Origin: an uncultured Lachnospiraceae bacterium
Lineage (GTDB): Bacteria; Bacillota; Clostridia; Lachnospirales; Lachnospiraceae
Reading direction: 5' to 3'
NCBI GenBank assembly: GCA_946624935.1
Contig: CAMOSN010000007.1
Span: 1-42,195 of the forward strand
DNA length: 42,195 nucleotides
The notes below the pieces were generated by a model, which made no database searches, was not told the origin of the DNA, and saw only the letters and a list, made by a program, of their open reading frames with translations. Both the position numbers and the translations under genes were made by a program. Positions 8,456 to 17,471 of this stretch are shown here, piece after piece (positions within the stretch are counted from its first letter, which is position 1; each line of letters starts with the position of its first letter).

Positions 8456-9043
8456 TTACAGAGCTCCTTTCGTGGACAGCACGCTTTCGATCCGCGGGTC
8501 GGGTGTTACTGCCTCATCGAGGGCCTTGGCAAAGGCCTTGAACATGGCTTCCGCCATATGGTGATTGTTCCCGGGGGTAAGAACTTTCAGGTGCAGGTTC
8601 ATCATGGCACTGTAGCTGACTGCGTAGAAGAATTCCTTCACCATCTCGGTGCTCATGCCGCCCATTTTTCCGGGAACAAAGGCGTCCTCATAGGAGAAAT
8701 AAGGTCTTCCGCAAAGGTCCACCGCGCACAGCACCAGGGTCTCGTCCATCGGAAGGATGCGCTGTCCGTAACGCCGGATTCCTTTTTTGTCACCCAGTGC
8801 TTCGCGTATCGCAGTTCCAAGTACGATGCCTGTATCTTCGATGGTATGGTGATCGTCAACATACAGGTCTCCCTCGGCTTTCACCTCAAGATCAAACAGT
8901 CCATGGCGTGCAAACCCGTCCAGCATGTGATCAAAAAAACCGATTCCTGTGTCGATGTCCGATTTTCCGCTCCCGTCCAGCTCAATTTCCAGACGAATGG
9001 CTGTTTCATTTGTATTGCGTTCAATCTCTGCCCTGCGGCTCAT
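8456..9043 (-). CDS. hisB: Imidazoleglycerol-phosphate dehydratase
   Basis: A 195-residue monofunctional IGP dehydratase, with no phosphatase domain. It converts imidazole glycerol phosphate to imidazole acetol phosphate. The two metal-binding histidine motifs are present: [14 protein letters not shown] near residue 65 and [12 protein letters not shown] near residue 160. An N-terminal [12 protein letters not shown] matches the family start. It lies 21 bp after hisD and one base before hisI. The histidinol-phosphatase that bifunctional enzymes carry must come from a separate gene outside this window. Confidence 0.97.
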   Translation of the reverse strand: MSRRAEIERNTNETAIRLEIELDGSGKSDIDTGIGFFDHMLDGFARHGLFDLEVKAEGDLYVDDHHTIEDTGIVLGTAIREALGDKKGIRRYGQRILPMDETLVLCAVDLCGRPYFSYEDAFVPGKMGGMSTEMVKEFFYAVSYSAMMNLHLKVLTPGNNHHMAEAMFKAFAKALDEAVTPDPRIESVLSTKGAL

Positions 9044-9064
9044 TTTCGTACTCCTTCTTTATCT

Positions 9065-10375
9065 TTATTCCGACGGATCTTCCACTCCCTCATACCTTAC
9101 CGCAATAGAATTGGCATGCGCTGTCAGTCCCTCTGCCTTCGCGAAGGAAATGATCTCATCCCTGACACCTTCGAGTGCCTGCCTGGAGTAATAGATGATA
9201 CTGGATTTCTTGATAAAATCATCCACTCCAAGCGGGGAGAAGAAGCGTGCGCTGCCACCGGTCGGAAGCACATGATTCGGTCCGGCCAGATAGTCCCCGA
9301 GCGGCTCCGAGCTGTACCCTCCAAGGAAAATTGCTCCCGCATTGCGCACCCGGGTCATCACATCAAACGGATCCTTTGTAACGATTTCAAGGTGCTCCGA
9401 AGCAACTGCATTGACCATTTCCAGCGCCTGCTCCAGATCCTGCGCTACCAGCAGATAACCAAACTGCTGCAGGGATTTTTCGATGATCGGCCTGCGTGAA
9501 AGGTTCTCGAGAAAAGCGTCGATCTCCTTCGATACCTCCTGCGCAAGTGTGCTGCTCGTGGTCACCAGAATGGCGGAAGCCATTTCATCGTGCTCTGCCT
9601 GCGAAAGCAGGTCAGCGGCAACATGCCGGGGATTGGCGGTTTCATCTGCCAGAACCAGGATCTCGGAGGGACCTGCAATGGAATCGATACTGACATTTCC
9701 GAACACCTGCCGTTTGGCAAGCGCTACGAAGATATTTCCCGGTCCGGTGATCTTATCCACCCGCGGTATGCTCTGTGTGCCGAAGGCCAGCGCAGCGATG
9801 GCCTGTGCGCCGCCGACCTTGTAGATGGCATCGGTTCCGGCTTCGTGGGCTGCGATCAGGGTTCCCGGATTCACCTTTCCATCCCTGCCCGGCGGTGTGA
9901 CCATGATGATCCGGTCCACGCCCGCCACTTTGGCCGGGACCACATTCATCAGCACGGTGGAGGGATATGCAGCCTTTCCTCCGGGTACGTATACACCGGC
10001 CTTCTCCAGGGGCACGATCTTCTGACCGAGAAGGGTACCCTCCGGAGTGCTTTCAAACCAGCTGTTTCTCTTCTGCTTTTCGTGGAAGGTACGGATATTC
10101 TGCAGCGCGCTCCGGATCACCCGGACCAGCGAAGGATCCACGGCCTCGTATGCCTCCCGGATCTCCTCCTCCGTGACAAGGATGCTCTGTGCGTCCAGCC
10201 GCACGTGGTCGAACTTCTCCGTATATTCAAACAGAGCCTCATCTCCCCGGATACGTACATCCTCCACGATGTCAGCGACAATCTTTTCATATTCCGGGGT
10301 ATGTCCGGCGCTGCGTGTGCGAAGATGGTCCAGGACCTCGCTGCGCACGGAATCATTCAGTTCTAATACTTTCAT
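9065..10375 (-). CDS. hisD: Histidinol dehydrogenase
   Basis: A 436-residue zinc- and NAD-dependent enzyme of normal length, oxidising histidinol to histidine in the last two steps of the pathway. Diagnostic segments are VPGGKAAYPSTVLMNVVPAKVAGV, KITGPGN, IAGPSEILVLAD, the metal-site LLSQAEHDEMASAIL, the catalytic SEHLEI and GPNHVLPTGGSARF. It starts three bases after hisG, with the ribosome site inside the hisG end, so the two are translationally close. Nothing looks broken. Confidence 0.98.
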   Translation of the reverse strand: MKVLELNDSVRSEVLDHLRTRSAGHTPEYEKIVADIVEDVRIRGDEALFEYTEKFDHVRLDAQSILVTEEEIREAYEAVDPSLVRVIRSALQNIRTFHEKQKRNSWFESTPEGTLLGQKIVPLEKAGVYVPGGKAAYPSTVLMNVVPAKVAGVDRIIMVTPPGRDGKVNPGTLIAAHEAGTDAIYKVGGAQAIAALAFGTQSIPRVDKITGPGNIFVALAKRQVFGNVSIDSIAGPSEILVLADETANPRHVAADLLSQAEHDEMASAILVTTSSTLAQEVSKEIDAFLENLSRRPIIEKSLQQFGYLLVAQDLEQALEMVNAVASEHLEIVTKDPFDVMTRVRNAGAIFLGGYSSEPLGDYLAGPNHVLPTGGSARFFSPLGVDDFIKKSSIIYYSRQALEGVRDEIISFAKAEGLTAHANSIAVRYEGVEDPSE

Positions 10376-10378
10376 ACT

Positions 10379-11026
10379 CTATTCCTTTCCGGAGATCACT
10401 TCTCCCAGCCCCTGCAGAAGCTTTGTGATCCGTTCATTCTCCATTCGCATACTGACCTGATTCACCACCACCCGGGCGGACAGGTCACACACCTCCTCCA
10501 GAACCTGCAGACCATTCTCCCGGAGGGTGGATCCGGTCTCCACGATGTCGACGATGACCTCGGCAAGTCCCACAATGGGCGCCAGCTCGATGGAGCCGTT
10601 CAGCTTGATGATCTCAACCGTCTGGTTTTTGGTGTTATAAAAATAATCTCCCGCGATGTTCGGATACTTGGTCGCCACCCGGATCTGTGCCTGGGAACGC
10701 AGCAGTGATGCGGCGCTGGCCGGTCCGCACACACACATTCTGCATTTTCCGAAGCCGAGGTCCATCACCTCCAGCAGCTTGCGCTGCTCCTCCAGGATGG
10801 TATCCTTGCCGACGATTCCGATGTCGGCAGCCGCATATTCCACATAGGTCGGAACATCCGGTCCCTTGGCCAGGAAAAAACGCAGACCGTATTCCTCATT
10901 GGTGAAGATCAGCTTACGGGTGGAAGGGTCCTTCATCTCCTCCAGAGTAATCCCCATCTCCTCGAACAGCTTCATGCTTTTATTCGCCAGCCGTCCCTTC
11001 GCCAGGGCGATCGTCAGATAACGCAT
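10379..11026 (-). CDS. hisG: ATP phosphoribosyltransferase catalytic subunit, short form
   Basis: A 215-residue short-form HisG, catalysing the committed step of histidine synthesis (ATP + PRPP). It begins MRYLTIALAKGRL, contains the PRPP-loop region EVIVDIVETGSTL near residue 160 and lacks the C-terminal regulatory domain of long forms. Short HisG needs HisZ as its allosteric partner, and hisZ is directly upstream, ending at the base before this start. Feedback control by histidine would therefore act through HisZ. Confidence 0.97.
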   Translation of the reverse strand: MRYLTIALAKGRLANKSMKLFEEMGITLEEMKDPSTRKLIFTNEEYGLRFFLAKGPDVPTYVEYAAADIGIVGKDTILEEQRKLLEVMDLGFGKCRMCVCGPASAASLLRSQAQIRVATKYPNIAGDYFYNTKNQTVEIIKLNGSIELAPIVGLAEVIVDIVETGSTLRENGLQVLEEVCDLSARVVVNQVSMRMENERITKLLQGLGEVISGKE

Positions 11027-12265
11027 TCAGGACACCTCCATTCTGACAATTTTCATTCCATCCTCTTCGCTGACCAGCTCACCACCGCCGGTCAGGCACT
11101 GTCCGGCCGCTTCGTCAGCCTGTTTTTTGGTATCGGCAAGCTGCAATATCACTTGCTCGCCCTCCCCGCGCAGACGACCTGCGATGCGGATTCCCTCTCC
11201 GCGCTTTTCGCGGGCACAGAAAATCTTCAGGCATTTTGTCTTCCCGAAGCTGCCGGCATTCTGTCTCGACAATGCATTCATCAGCTGATCCACCACAATG
11301 ACAAATCCGACGGCAGGCGCATCCTTTCCGAAGTAGCGCAGCAGCGAATCATACCGGCCGCCCTTCACGACAGCCTCGCCGCTGCCATAGGTGTAAGCCC
11401 GGAACAGGATCCCGGTATAATACATATAGTTGCTCGTCATCCCGAGGTCAAAGCTGACATACTGGGAAAGCCCGTACTCTTCCAGAATATCGAACACCTG
11501 CTGCAGCCGCAGGATGGCATCGGCCGCCTCCTCGCAGTCTCCGGCCAGCTCTCTTGCCCGCTCCAGGACCTCCCGGCCGCCAAACAGCGACGGGATCGCA
11601 CTCAGCACCTCCATCAGTGCCTGTTTTTCCCCCGCCAGTTCCCCGGATTCGGCTTTCTGCTCCAGGAGTTTTCTCACGCCGAAGCTGTTCTTGTTGCGGA
11701 TCAGCGACTGCAGCTCCTGGCAGATCTCCTCCGGAAGGCCGCTGCTGCTGACCAGAGAGCGGAAGTACCGCACATTTCCAAGGCTCACCGTAAACTCGGA
11801 CAGTCCGGCGCTGCGAAGTGCCGTGATCACCATGGCGATCAGCTCGGCATCCCCCTCCGCTGAGGCGTCCATCATCAGCTCCGCTCCCATCTGCATACTT
11901 TCCTTCAGCCTTCCGCGGTAGCTGTTGTGATTGATAAAGGCACTTCCCGAATAACACAGACGGATCGGCTGCTCATCATCCACAAAATAGCGAGCGGCTG
12001 CTCTGGCGATGGAGGGCGTGAAGTCAGGCCGCAGGACCAGTGTATTGCCTTCCTTGTCGAAGAACTTGTACAGCTCGGCGGAAGGAATCGTACCGATTTC
12101 TCTTCCGAACACATCAAAGTACTCAAAGGTCGGTGTTTCGATGTCCTGATAGCCGAACGCACTCAGCACATCATGCAGCTTCAGCTCGAGCTGCCGTTTC
12201 CGGCGGCATTCCTCTCCGTACAGGTCGCGTACCCCATCCGGCGTGTGCAGTATTTTTCTGTTCAT
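11027..12265 (-). CDS. hisZ: ATP phosphoribosyltransferase regulatory subunit HisZ
   Basis: A 412-residue paralogue of histidyl-tRNA synthetase that has no aminoacylation role but binds histidine and regulates short-form HisG. The start (LHTPDGVRDLYGEECRRK) and class II core segments (TPTFEYFDVF, LRPDFTPSIARAAARYF, VVKGGRYDSLLRYFGK) support this. The anticodon-binding domain of true HisRS is largely replaced. A GGGAGGAG ribosome site is present. It begins seven bases after recU and abuts hisG, so the his genes appear to be expressed as an extension of the recU unit. I see no T-box or leader between them. Confidence 0.95.
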   Translation of the reverse strand: MNRKILHTPDGVRDLYGEECRRKRQLELKLHDVLSAFGYQDIETPTFEYFDVFGREIGTIPSAELYKFFDKEGNTLVLRPDFTPSIARAAARYFVDDEQPIRLCYSGSAFINHNSYRGRLKESMQMGAELMMDASAEGDAELIAMVITALRSAGLSEFTVSLGNVRYFRSLVSSSGLPEEICQELQSLIRNKNSFGVRKLLEQKAESGELAGEKQALMEVLSAIPSLFGGREVLERARELAGDCEEAADAILRLQQVFDILEEYGLSQYVSFDLGMTSNYMYYTGILFRAYTYGSGEAVVKGGRYDSLLRYFGKDAPAVGFVIVVDQLMNALSRQNAGSFGKTKCLKIFCAREKRGEGIRIAGRLRGEGEQVILQLADTKKQADEAAGQCLTGGGELVSEEDGMKIVRMEVS

Positions 12266-12272
12266 AGTAACC

Positions 12273-12809
12273 TTACTCCTCCCTGCTGTCCAGGTCCTTC
12301 TGCAGCATGTCCAGATACGGAACCAGGAAGCCCCCTCTTGGCTTCATTTCATAGGTGATATCGATCTCCTCGATGCGAAAGCTTTTCCGGCCCCCGGCAA
12401 GGGCCCGGTCCCAGAAGCGCCGGACATCCCGATACGGCATATAATAAATCTCATCCCGGTGATTATAGCATATGATCAGAAAGGAGATCCCTCCCTGCTG
12501 TTCAAATTTTTCCATGAAACGAATCTGATGCGGATGGATGTTCTGCAGACTGAACGTATCATAGCTGCACTCCTTCGCGTCAAAACACACCGGGATGCCC
12601 TGTACGACTCCAATATAATCCACCGTGCTCTTATGATCGAAATAGGCAAGCGTGATGTGCCTGCTTTCCTTGTCGATGTTGATCGGCGTGATCGGCGTGG
12701 GCACCTTCTGGATCAGGGCCAGATCCTGCTCCAGGTACTGCTCATTGGTCATGTTGATCAGTTCCTCCAGCGCCGAGCCCCTTAATCCTCTGGTTTTCTG
12801 ATTCCCCAT
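12273..12809 (-). CDS. recU: Holliday junction resolvase RecU-like protein
   Basis: A 178-residue nuclease of the PD-(D/E)xK fold, the Firmicute resolvase that cuts four-way DNA junctions. The active-site pattern is visible around residues 60-80: STVDYIGV, then FDAKEC. An N-terminal MGNQKTRGLRGSALEELI resembles the RecU start, and the C-terminal half has RFMEKFEQQGGISFLII, as in family members. In Bacillus, recU is next to pbp1. Here it sits between an RluA-type gene, ending at the base before its start, and hisZ. Confidence is good on the family, slightly lower on orthology. Confidence 0.88.
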   Translation of the reverse strand: MGNQKTRGLRGSALEELINMTNEQYLEQDLALIQKVPTPITPINIDKESRHITLAYFDHKSTVDYIGVVQGIPVCFDAKECSYDTFSLQNIHPHQIRFMEKFEQQGGISFLIICYNHRDEIYYMPYRDVRRFWDRALAGGRKSFRIEEIDITYEMKPRGGFLVPYLDMLQKDLDSREE

Positions 12810-13865
12810 TTAAATCTCCAGCTCTCCCAGTATTCTTTGAAATTCTTCCGGCGCCCGGGCCGTGAACGTTTTTCCGGCCAGCGCTGCAAGCGGTCCGGGC
12901 AGATATGTTGGAAACTCCAGGCGGTATGCATGCAGCATTTGTGAACGGATGCCGTATGCATCCCGGAAATACCGGTTTGCCTTTTCATTCCCGTATTTTA
13001 CATCCCCCAGAATCGGGTATCCGATACTGCCAAGATGCGCACGGATCTGATGGGTGCGTCCGGTAAACAGCCGGATCCTGAGCAGGCTGAGGGAATATCC
13101 TCCCGGTTCCGTAAAGCAGTGCTCGGGCCACACCTTTGTGAGGATCCGGCGGCTTCCTTCCGTCTGCTTCGCAGACACCTCCGCCTTATTGTCTGATGCT
13201 TTCTTGGACAGATACCCGTCAAGCAGCAGCTCCTCCTGCACATGTCCCAGCGTTATACACAGGTAATCCTTATGGACAAGCCGGTCCCGAAACAGTGCGG
13301 TAAGCGTGGCCAACCCCTGCTGAGTCTTGCCGATCGTAACAATTCCACTGGTATTCCGGTCAAGACGATTACAGGCGGAAGGCCGGATAAACACCAGCTT
13401 TTCCGGATCCGTCTGCCCAGTGCGCAGCAGATATTCCACCGCATATTCATTCAGGGACCAGTCGCCGGGAGCAGCCTTCTGTGTCAGCACCCCCGATGGC
13501 TTGTTCACGATCAGCACATGCGGATCCTCATACAGGATGCTGTTTTCAAAAAAATCATCCCTTCTATGCTGCGAAGAAGCAACGGTTTTCTTTTCCGGAA
13601 GAAACGCAGCTGCCGTTTCCCCGGCAAACTTGCGGAAGGTTTCATCGGAAAACCAGATCTGTACGGCATCGCCCGAATGAAGCTGTTCTTTTCCGGTTGC
13701 CTTTTTCCCGTTCAGTGTGATGTTTTTCTTCCGCAGCATTTTATACAGAAAGCCTGCCGGTGCATTTTTCAGTGCACGTTCCAGTACGCGCTCCAGCTTC
13801 TGCCCCTCCTGGGAGGGGGAAATGATCAGTTCTTTCATCTTTTCGTTTAATTGTGTCCTGGTCAC
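12810..13865 (-). CDS. RluA-family pseudouridine synthase
   Basis: A 351-residue protein with an N-terminal S4 RNA-binding domain (about residues 18-75, with LRKKNITLNGKK) and an RluA catalytic domain. The catalytic motif is NRLDRNTSG at residues 166-174, with Asp169 as nucleophile. Many relatives have H in place of the first N. It isomerises uridine in rRNA or tRNA; the target is not predictable. The first possible start is a GTG overlapping the upstream stop by four bases (GTGA). An ATG at 13838 (residue 10) begins MKELIISPSQEG and fits relatives better, but neither has a strong ribosome site. Confidence 0.9.
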   Translation of the reverse strand: MTRTQLNEKMKELIISPSQEGQKLERVLERALKNAPAGFLYKMLRKKNITLNGKKATGKEQLHSGDAVQIWFSDETFRKFAGETAAAFLPEKKTVASSQHRRDDFFENSILYEDPHVLIVNKPSGVLTQKAAPGDWSLNEYAVEYLLRTGQTDPEKLVFIRPSACNRLDRNTSGIVTIGKTQQGLATLTALFRDRLVHKDYLCITLGHVQEELLLDGYLSKKASDNKAEVSAKQTEGSRRILTKVWPEHCFTEPGGYSLSLLRIRLFTGRTHQIRAHLGSIGYPILGDVKYGNEKANRYFRDAYGIRSQMLHAYRLEFPTYLPGPLAALAGKTFTARAPEEFQRILGELEI

Positions 13866-14569
13866 AGGGAAATGGCCTTGATCACTGCCAGAATTCTCTC
13901 ATCTCTGGTGAGCGTGTCATACCCGGCGATTTCGCTGCCCTCTTCCTGCAGGTCTTCTTCTGTCACATCCTCAGCCCCCTGCGTGGCAGCTTCCTGCTCC
14001 TGCGCCAGACGCTCTCTGTCAAGCTTCTCCCGTGAAGCCTTTTCCTCAGCCTTTTTCTCTTCAGCCTTTTTCATAGAAGAAATTCGTTCCAGAAAAGGCT
14101 TCATCTCAGCAAAGATCTTCACCCTTACCGACCTGCAGCCATTCTTTGCAAGGATCTGTTCTATATGCTTTTCCATAAAATGGAATTGATCCAGCTTTCC
14201 ATTCAGCGAAAGACCGGCTACACTGCCCCCCCGCACGACCACGGCATCCAGCGGCATCCGCCCTTCGTAGGCTGTCACGGTAAGTTCATAGGCATGCACC
14301 ATGTCCCCCGATACTTTTTCCGTTTCCTGCACGACATACTCCGGCGCATCCTTCTGCAGCATGATCATGATCCAGGACACCGCAAATCGTGCAGCAGGAA
14401 TCACCCCGAGGATCGCAACCACCGTGAGCAGATTCTTCCTGGTCCCGGTCGTGATCAGTCCTGTAAAAAAGATCACAAGAGGAATGGCAAACATTAAAAG
14501 AGCGATCAGTCCGCGCTTCACTTTTTCCCGGCGGATGTAGCCGCTGCTTCCTTTTTGAATTTGTTTCAT
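13862..14569 (-). CDS. Unknown membrane protein with acidic coiled-coil tail
   Basis: A 235-residue protein of unrecognised family. Two hydrophobic segments (about residues 20-40 and 46-71) follow a basic N-terminus. A globular part (75-150) contains the odd glycine-rich VVVRGGSVAGLSLNGK, and a long Lys/Glu-rich helix (about 150-195), probably a coiled coil, runs into an acidic tail. The positive-inside rule suggests both ends are cytoplasmic with a short outside loop. It is translationally coupled on both sides: its ATG overlaps the YgiQ stop as ATGA, and its stop overlaps the next GTG. The neighbours modify RNA, which may or may not be relevant. Confidence 0.8.
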   Translation of the reverse strand: MKQIQKGSSGYIRREKVKRGLIALLMFAIPLVIFFTGLITTGTRKNLLTVVAILGVIPAARFAVSWIMIMLQKDAPEYVVQETEKVSGDMVHAYELTVTAYEGRMPLDAVVVRGGSVAGLSLNGKLDQFHFMEKHIEQILAKNGCRSVRVKIFAEMKPFLERISSMKKAEEKKAEEKASREKLDRERLAQEQEAATQGAEDVTEEDLQEEGSEIAGYDTLTRDERILAVIKAISL

Positions 14570-16566
14570 TTTTTGGATTTATGCACCTTTCTGATGGTCT
14601 TTCGCCTGGTGTGATGCTCAGATGACACCCGGCGACTCTCCTGTATGTCCTTCGCATGATCAGGGCCTGTTTTTCCCCGCTGTGCATGACGCTGTTCAGG
14701 GGCTGTTTTTCCCTGCTGTGCATGACGCTGTTTCGGGCCTGTTCTTTTCGCGGAGCCTTCCATGTGCTGCTTCGACGGGCGGATCAGCGCATCCGGGCCG
14801 AAACCGATCAGATCCGTTCTTCCGGCTGTGCGCAGTGCTTCCTCCACCAGCGCCCTGTTTTTGGGATCCCGATACTGGATGAGTGCTCTCTGCATTGCCT
14901 TTTCGTGCGGATCGCGGGGTACGTACACCGGCTCCATGGTCCGCGGATCAAGCCCGGTATAGTACATGCAGGTCGAGAGCGTGGAAGGCGTCGGATAAAA
15001 ATCCTGCACCTGCTCCGGCATGTATCCCAGACCCCGTAAATACTCCGCCAGCTCCACTGCCTCCTTCATCCGGCTTCCCGGGTGCGAGGACATCAGATAA
15101 GGCACCAGATACTGATCCATGCCACAGGAACGGTTCATGCGTTCATAGCGCTTTGTAAATTCCATGTACACATCGTGGGAGGGCTTTCCCATCCTGCGCA
15201 GGACCGGTCCCGCCACATGCTCCGGCGCAACCTTGAGCTGACCGCTCACATGATACTGCACCAGCTCCCGGAGAAATGCATCCGACGGGTCTGCCAGAAG
15301 ATAATCAAACCGGATCCCGGAACGGATGAATACTTTTTTCACACCGGGCAGACTGCGCAGCTTCCTCAGAAGCGCAATGTAGTCACTGTGATCGGCGCGC
15401 AGATTCGGACAGGGCTTCGGGAACAGGCACTGCCGGTTCGTACAGGCGCCCCGTTTCAACTGCTTTTCACAGGCAGGAAAACGGAAATTGGCAGTGGGAC
15501 CGCCCACATCGTGGATATATCCCTTAAACTGCGGATCCCTTATCAGCAGCTTCGCCTCCTCCAGAAGGGATTCATGACTGCGCGACTGAATGATCCTGCC
15601 CTGGTGAAACGTAAGGGCGCAGAAGCTGCATCCTCCGAAGCATCCCCGGCAGCTTACAAGGCTGAACCGTACCTCCTCCAGAGCAGGTACACCGCCGGCA
15701 GCATCATACATCGGATGTGCCTTCCTCTGATAGGGAAGTGCATAGATATCATCCATTTCGATCTGCGTAAGCGGTCTCGCGGGCGGATTCTGAACGACCC
15801 ACTGACTGCCGTAGGGCTCCGCCAGCTTTCTTCCGCTGAAGGGATCCGTGTTCTGATACTGAATGGCAAAGCTCTTTGCATATTCCTTCGGATCAGCGCT
15901 CATCTGCTCAAAGGACGGCAGGATCAGTGCATCCGAGACTGCTTCCGGGTTCTTCGTACGAAAGCAGGTGCCGGGTATAAAAGTGATATCCCCTATGGCA
16001 AGTCCGCTCCCCAGGGCCTCAGCAACTGCGGCAATGGACAGCTCGCCCATCCCGTAGGAAATCAGATCGGCACCGCAGTCCATCAGCACGGACCTGCGCA
16101 GCTGATCGTCCCAGTAATCATAATGGGCCAGCCTGCGAAGACTAGCTTCGATACCGCCGACGATGACTGGTGTGTGCTTGAAGGTCTGCCGGATCAAATT
16201 GCAGTAAACGATCACAGCCCGGTCAGGCCGCTTTCCCATGACGCCTCCAGGCGTATAGCTGTCACGACTTCTCCTCTTCCGGGATACCGTGTAATGATTC
16301 ACCATGGAATCCATGTTACCCGCACTCACCAGAAAGGCAAGCCGCGGCTCTCCAAGCGCTGCGATGCTCGCCGGGTCCTTCCAGTCCGGCTGTGCGATGA
16401 TCCCTACCCGGTAGCCGCGGCTCTCCAGCACACGGCTGATGATCGCCGGGCCGAAGGAAGGATGATCCACATAGGCATCCCCGATCACATATACAAAATC
16501 CAGCTGCCCGATCCCCCGCTCACGCATCTGCTGTGCGCTGACCGGAAGAAACCCTTCATCCTTCAA
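14566..16566 (-). CDS. YgiQ-family radical SAM protein
   Basis: A 666-residue YgiQ/UPF0313 protein. The N-terminal domain has the family start FLPVSAQQMRERG, then GDAYVDHPSFG. The radical SAM cluster is C309-x3-C313-x2-C316 in SCRGCFGGCSFC, and a C-terminal extension follows. The biochemical substrate of YgiQ is not settled to my knowledge. The start is a TTG with AAGGAG nine bases upstream, overlapping the end of the RsuA-like gene by 11 bp. The tail beyond about residue 600 is basic, low complexity and carries two perfectly phased 12-residue repeats (KQRHAQQGKTAP and EQRHAQRGKTGP), likely flexible and possibly variable in copy number. Confidence 0.92.
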   Translation of the reverse strand: MKDEGFLPVSAQQMRERGIGQLDFVYVIGDAYVDHPSFGPAIISRVLESRGYRVGIIAQPDWKDPASIAALGEPRLAFLVSAGNMDSMVNHYTVSRKRRSRDSYTPGGVMGKRPDRAVIVYCNLIRQTFKHTPVIVGGIEASLRRLAHYDYWDDQLRRSVLMDCGADLISYGMGELSIAAVAEALGSGLAIGDITFIPGTCFRTKNPEAVSDALILPSFEQMSADPKEYAKSFAIQYQNTDPFSGRKLAEPYGSQWVVQNPPARPLTQIEMDDIYALPYQRKAHPMYDAAGGVPALEEVRFSLVSCRGCFGGCSFCALTFHQGRIIQSRSHESLLEEAKLLIRDPQFKGYIHDVGGPTANFRFPACEKQLKRGACTNRQCLFPKPCPNLRADHSDYIALLRKLRSLPGVKKVFIRSGIRFDYLLADPSDAFLRELVQYHVSGQLKVAPEHVAGPVLRRMGKPSHDVYMEFTKRYERMNRSCGMDQYLVPYLMSSHPGSRMKEAVELAEYLRGLGYMPEQVQDFYPTPSTLSTCMYYTGLDPRTMEPVYVPRDPHEKAMQRALIQYRDPKNRALVEEALRTAGRTDLIGFGPDALIRPSKQHMEGSAKRTGPKQRHAQQGKTAPEQRHAQRGKTGPDHAKDIQESRRVSSEHHTRRKTIRKVHKSKK
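14661..14732. repeat. Tandem 36-bp repeat, two copies, inside the YgiQ tail
   Basis: Two adjacent 36-bp units at 14661-14696 and 14697-14732 differ at only a few positions. Each encodes 12 residues of the hydrophilic C-terminal tail of the YgiQ-like protein. The length is a multiple of three, so copy-number change would not shift the frame. Confidence 0.9.
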
Positions 16567-17446
16567 GCTCTTTGCTCCTTATTTTGTCAGAATTCTTTCT
16601 TTCCACACACCGGCGCAATGCCTGTATTTCCTGCTCCGTCAGCATGCGGCTCTCACCGACGGCAAGTCCTGTATCCAGAATAAGCGGTCCCATCTGCACT
16701 CTCCGCAGATAAAGGACCTTTTCGCCTACAGCTTCAAACATCCGTTTGATCTGATGAAAACGCCCTTCCCGAATCGTCACCTGCACACAGGAGACAGCGC
16801 CTTCCGGATCCTCCGGTCCTTCTCTCTTTTCCGGAAGCACTCCATCGGCATCCTGCAGGATATCCGCTCTGCTGCGATTTGCATCACAGATCCGCTGCAT
16901 CGAGGTGTAAAGTTCTCTGCAGTGCGCTTCATCAGTGATCTCCGACAGCTTCGCGCTCAGAGTCCGCCTTTCGTCACCGATATCAAGCCCCTCCCGGAAC
17001 GCATCGACCGCGGCCTGCGTGATGGTACCGGTTACGACAGCCTCATAGGTTTTATTCACATGCCAGGCCGGCGCAGTGAGTCGGTGCGCAAGCGCTCCGT
17101 CATTCGTAATGAGTAAAAGCCCCTCCGTATCGAGATCAAGCCGGCCCACCGGGAACAGATCATCCCGCCTTTCCGGCAGCAGATCCAGCACCGTTTTCTG
17201 CGCTGCATCCCTGGTCGCACTGATCGTACCGGCGGCTTTGTTCAGCATGTAGTATCGCATTCCCGAAGCGCTGATCTGCCGTCCGCTTACTGTGACCATA
17301 TCCTCCCCGGGGCAGATCTTCCTCCCCGGGTCCGTTTCAGGCCGGGACCCTACCAGCACACAGCCGCTTTTGATCAGCTTTTTTACGTCGGTTCTGGTTC
17401 CGCAGCCGCTGTTTGCAAGGAAGCGGTCAAGACGTACCTGTTCCAT
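16556..17446 (-). CDS. RsuA/RluB-family pseudouridine synthase with an insertion
   Basis: A 296-residue protein with an N-terminal S4 domain (residues 3-50, MEQVRLDRFLANSGCGTR) and the RsuA-type catalytic motif GRLDLDTEG at 101-109 (Asp104 the presumed nucleophile), then GRFHQIKRMFEAVG near 228-241. It forms pseudouridine in rRNA. Relatives are about 240 residues. The extra length is a charged insert at about 171-218, between the two halves of the catalytic domain. It is the first gene of the long packed run ending with hisI and has a GGGAG ribosome site. No convincing promoter is visible in the 200 bp upstream. Confidence 0.92.
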   Translation of the reverse strand: MEQVRLDRFLANSGCGTRTDVKKLIKSGCVLVGSRPETDPGRKICPGEDMVTVSGRQISASGMRYYMLNKAAGTISATRDAAQKTVLDLLPERRDDLFPVGRLDLDTEGLLLITNDGALAHRLTAPAWHVNKTYEAVVTGTITQAAVDAFREGLDIGDERRTLSAKLSEITDEAHCRELYTSMQRICDANRSRADILQDADGVLPEKREGPEDPEGAVSCVQVTIREGRFHQIKRMFEAVGEKVLYLRRVQMGPLILDTGLAVGESRMLTEQEIQALRRCVERKNSDKIRSKELEG

Positions 17447-17471
17447 CCTAATTCTCCCGTCAAATGCTCGG

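Noticed and set aside
11900-12272. Histidine T-box or attenuator before hisZ
   Set aside because: There are only seven bases between recU and hisZ, with no room for a leader. The region inside recU shows no T-box sequence.
14661-14732. CRISPR-like repeat
   Set aside because: There are only two directly adjacent in-frame copies without spacers, inside a gene.
15082-16683. A 533-codon plus-strand open frame
   Set aside because: It is antisense to the YgiQ-like gene, which has clear motifs. Composition is non-protein-like and there is no ribosome site or promoter.
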